Source: Opitutales bacterium
GTDB taxonomy: Bacteria; Verrucomicrobiota; Verrucomicrobiia; Opitutales; Oceanipulchritudinaceae
NCBI GenBank assembly: GCA_007123395.1
Contig: SKLD01000482.1
Span: forward strand, 1 to 8,694
Length of the DNA stretch: 8,694 nucleotides
Direction of reading: 5' to 3'
This document shows positions 6,882-8,694 of this stretch, in pieces; within the stretch, counting starts at the first letter, position 1; the number at the start of each line of letters is the position of its first letter. A program made the position numbers and the translations under genes. The notes under the pieces are model-generated. The model did not search any database, was not told the DNA's origin, and worked only from the letters and a program-made list of their open reading frames with translations.

Positions 6882-7994
6882 TCAAACCGCTTTCGAGGTT
6901 TGCTTCACCAATGCCGGATCGTAGGATTTATTGTCAATCCAGCGGCCTTGAATCATGGTCGTTTTTGGAAAGGTTTCGAGGCCGGTTTTGAAGCGCTGAA
7001 TCATGGCCACCAAGTGATCGACCGCAGTGCCGCCGACCGCCATGCCGTTCTGGTAGATGCCGGCCACAGGCGAGCGGAGGTGTTCCGCATGCAGGGCAAC
7101 AAACTGTACCTCTTGCGGAACCTCCACGCCTTCCGAAACGAGGAATTTGTAATACATGGAACGGCCGCCCGCCATGATTACTTCAGGCCTGTATTTCCTA
7201 TACCAACGAAGGAATGCACGGGAGCTGCCTTCCGGCTCTTCGTCCATGAAGAGCGGAATGGACACACCCCGCTGATAACGATACGCGCCGCTGAGGTAGG
7301 CTCCGGAAAAATTGTTGCGCACACGGTTGTCAACATACTCCGGGCACGCGAAACCTATCCGGCGGAATCCGTCGTTGTAGAGCTTCTCAAAAACCCTCTG
7401 CGTGTTGCCGAATTGATCAGAGATCACAGTGGTGATACGACGATCATTGAGCGAGTATCCAATCCGCACGGAGTTCAGGGCCGCCCAGTCCAAGTCGAGG
7501 GAGTCGGTGATTTCCTGCATCGGCCCGATGATAACACCCGCAATATTTCGGCTCTTGAGCACCTGTGACAGTCTTTTGCCTGTCATTCGTGGCTCATTAA
7601 TGGAAAAAATCTCCATTTTATACCCATAAGATTCAGCCCGTTGCTGCCCGCCCCTATAGCAATCGCCGTAGAATGTCTGTTCGGTTGTAAGGATATCTTT
7701 GGAGTCGAAACTATTCATCCACGCCAAGGTACCTTGGTAGGAGCCGCGCATCTGCCGTGACCGGTAGGAGGAGAGGGCGGACATTACGGGATCGGGACGG
7801 TACCCCATCCGTGTAGCCGCCTCTCTCACCCGCTCCTGCGTCTTCTTTTTGATTCGCGACGAACCGCGCAACGCCTCGGCGACCGTCGTAAAATGCAGGT
7901 CGAGTTCGCGGGCAATATCGCGGACGGTGACCCGTTTTTCGACGGCGGCGGCGGCAGGTTCTCCGCAGTTACCTGACTTGAGGGGTTTTGACAT
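6882..7994 (-). CDS. LacI/GalR-family transcriptional regulator
   Basis: This 370-residue protein should bind operator DNA as a dimer and respond to a sugar ligand. The helix-turn-helix is VTVRDIARELDLHFTTVAEALRG (residues 22-44, given here in outline: VTVRDIA then TTVAEALRG), followed by TQERVREAATRMGYRP (52-67) and the hinge DPVMSALSSYR. The periplasmic-binding-protein-like effector domain runs from about 85 to 355 (GVIIGP at 153-158, GFRRIGFACPEY at 209-220, near the subdomain border, VAGIYQNGMAVGGTAVDHL late). About 20 residues precede the HTH, including an alanine run from a GCC repeat; the next Met is inside the HTH tail, so the ATG at 7994 is the only sensible start. There is no Shine-Dalgarno sequence before it. 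It lies upstream of and in the same direction as the symporter gene, which suggests it regulates that operon. Whether it represses or activates cannot be told from sequence. Confidence 0.92.
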   Translation of the reverse strand: MSKPLKSGNCGEPAAAAVEKRVTVRDIARELDLHFTTVAEALRGSSRIKKKTQERVREAATRMGYRPDPVMSALSSYRSRQMRGSYQGTLAWMNSFDSKDILTTEQTFYGDCYRGGQQRAESYGYKMEIFSINEPRMTGKRLSQVLKSRNIAGVIIGPMQEITDSLDLDWAALNSVRIGYSLNDRRITTVISDQFGNTQRVFEKLYNDGFRRIGFACPEYVDNRVRNNFSGAYLSGAYRYQRGVSIPLFMDEEPEGSSRAFLRWYRKYRPEVIMAGGRSMYYKFLVSEGVEVPQEVQFVALHAEHLRSPVAGIYQNGMAVGGTAVDHLVAMIQRFKTGLETFPKTTMIQGRWIDNKSYDPALVKQTSKAV

Positions 7995-8214
7995 TTTGGG
8001 TATAAGTGTGAGGTGACTCGTTGAGTCGCGCCCATTGGGAGTTTTAAGGGAACAAAACTGGCCCGTTTCGATTGGCGTGTCAAACTTGGTGCCTACGAAA
8101 GAATCTTTTTTACTTTCCCGTCTCCATCAATGCGCGGTCCCATGCAGGGCAAGCGGCCGGGAACCCGCACGGGTCGCCGTTGTTTTGCGCCGGGTTGGCA
8201 CCCAAGGCGAAATG
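7995..8214 (-). promoter_or_regulatory. Upstream region of the LacI-type gene
   Basis: This 220-nt gap separates the regulator from the gene at the right edge and probably contains its promoter. The minus strand has a perfect TTGACA (8083-8078), but 16-18 nt further on there is no good -10 box. With the preceding T it also reads TTTG followed 20 nt later by CAGTTTTG, resembling the Bacteroidetes TTTG/TAnnTTTG promoter layout, although the organism does not otherwise look like Bacteroidetes. TTATAC (8005-8000) lies five bases from the start codon; if used as a -10, the transcript would be nearly leaderless. No clear terminator for the upstream gene is visible. Confidence 0.3.
8015..8027. promoter_or_regulatory. 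Candidate operator palindrome GACTCGTTGAGTC before the LacI-type gene
   Basis: Perfect 5-bp arms GACTC and GAGTC surround a 3-nt GTT centre, 20 nt upstream of the regulator's ATG, where a self-regulating operator could lie. Typical LacI-family operators are even-centred around CG, so this odd-centred site is not a classical match. I did not find the same site before the symporter. Confidence 0.3.
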
Positions 8215-8694
8215 TCATTCCTCACGCTCAACCCGGATCACGAGGACATCGAGCGGCAGGGAATCCGACGCCCCCGCATGCTGGCCGTAGAAGACGAGAT
8301 AATCCTCCCCGAGCCACGCGAAACGTCCGTGGTTGTAGCGGTCGGGTGCTTCTTCATCGATGAACAACCGCACCCATTCATTTTTTCCGGCGGGTGTTGC
8401 GTATAGCGTCACCTTCCCATCCTCGAGGCCGTGCAGGAAGACGATGTTGTCCCGCGTGGAAATGACCCCATCGTATACTTGGCTCGACATGATGCCGTCG
8501 GGGACACCGTCTGTGACCGCCGTGAACTCATCGTCGTCGGGACCCCGGAACATGTGGACGTTTGTCCCGGAAACAACGGCGTAGAGGTGGATGCTGCCGT
8601 CTTCCGTAATCGTCCAACTGGGCAGGAACACCATCCGGTCGCCGACACCGAGCGCGGTCGGCTCGGCGATATTCAGGAGGCTGTAATCCGCGAC
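8215..8694 (-). CDS. C-terminal part of a beta-rich, possibly BNR/sialidase-type propeller protein, truncated by the right edge
   Basis: The frame is open from base 8694 down to the TGA at 8217-8215 (159 codons), so the Met at 8634 is internal and the gene starts outside the window. The visible part is made of short beta-strands with alternating hydrophobic residues and tight turns: VFLPSWTITEDGSIHLYAVV, MSSQVYDGVISTRDNIVFLH, VTLYATPAGKNEWVRLF and FAWLGEDYLVFYGQHAG. The pattern of strand pairs, with W and Y near turns and an acidic surface, is that of a beta-propeller such as those of BNR or sialidase-like proteins. I cannot assign a specific family, and no catalytic motif is visible in this part. 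It is transcribed in the same direction as the LacI-type gene, 220 nt upstream of it, so it may belong to the same carbohydrate region. Coding status is firm; function is tentative. Confidence 0.7.
   Translation of the reverse strand, partial: VADYSLLNIAEPTALGVGDRMVFLPSWTITEDGSIHLYAVVSGTNVHMFRGPDDDEFTAVTDGVPDGIMSSQVYDGVISTRDNIVFLHGLEDGKVTLYATPAGKNEWVRLFIDEEAPDRYNHGRFAWLGEDYLVFYGQHAGASDSLPLDVLVIRVEREE

Noticed and set aside
6654..7568. Open frame of 304 codons on the plus strand, antisense to the LacI-type gene
   Set aside because: It has no recognisable domain or ribosome-binding site and lies wholly opposite a well-supported regulator. It is explained by codon bias of the real gene.
8096..8110. 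AAAGAATCTTT palindrome with a T-run as a possible plus-strand terminator
   Set aside because: The stem is short and AT-rich, and no plus-strand gene precedes it.
8163..8174. ACCCGCACGGGT hairpin as terminator for the right-edge gene
   Set aside because: The arms are only 5 bp around 2 nt, and no T-run follows on the minus strand.

Overview
The window looks like a piece of a carbohydrate-utilisation region from a GC-moderate (roughly 55-58% by eye) Gram-negative bacterium. I lean towards the Planctomycetes-Verrucomicrobia group, most likely Verrucomicrobiota of the Opitutae/Puniceicoccales type. The reasons are the LacI-family regulator with a YRPDPVMSALSSYR hinge, the sodium:solute symporter used in place of a SusC/SusD pair, the BNR_4-type lipoprotein ending in an ANRDRP...PTMLRVYK-like segment, and a protein with tandem CBM9-like domains. 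This placement rests on family style remembered from such genomes and was not checked by a search.

Layout from left to right. (1) Bases 1-956, plus strand: the 3' part of a gene whose product ends in two CBM9-like (DOMON-type) sugar-binding domains. It is closed by a strong intrinsic terminator at 1012-1049. (2) Bases 1064-6624, minus strand: three genes in one direction. Read in transcription order they are an SSS-family Na+/solute symporter (6624 to 4867), a BNR_4-type beta-propeller lipoprotein (4848 to 3382, only 18 nt after the symporter) and a GH78 alpha-L-rhamnosidase-like enzyme without a visible signal peptide (3250 to 1064, after a 131-nt gap that carries a good ribosome-binding site). 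(3) Bases 6882-7994, minus strand: a LacI/GalR-family regulator, separated from the symporter by a 257-nt non-coding region. (4) Bases 8215-8694, minus strand: the C-terminal part of a secreted-looking, beta-rich, possibly propeller protein that runs off the right edge.

Working model (inference): the lipoprotein acts on or binds a rhamnose-containing polysaccharide outside the cytoplasm, the symporter takes up the resulting sugar or small oligosaccharide, the GH78 enzyme removes terminal rhamnose in the cytoplasm, and the LacI-type protein controls the cluster. An ulvan-like or pectic (rhamnogalacturonan) substrate would fit. No sulfatase, rhamnose catabolic gene or TonB-dependent transporter lies in the window, so the substrate remains open.

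I saw no RNA gene, CRISPR array, insertion sequence, integrase or phage gene. No gene is clearly broken. I did not find a convincing undescribed system. The most useful leads are the apparent loss of a catalytic-position histidine in the BNR_4 lipoprotein, the reduced N-terminal architecture of the GH78 enzyme, and several inverted repeats in the two regulatory gaps.
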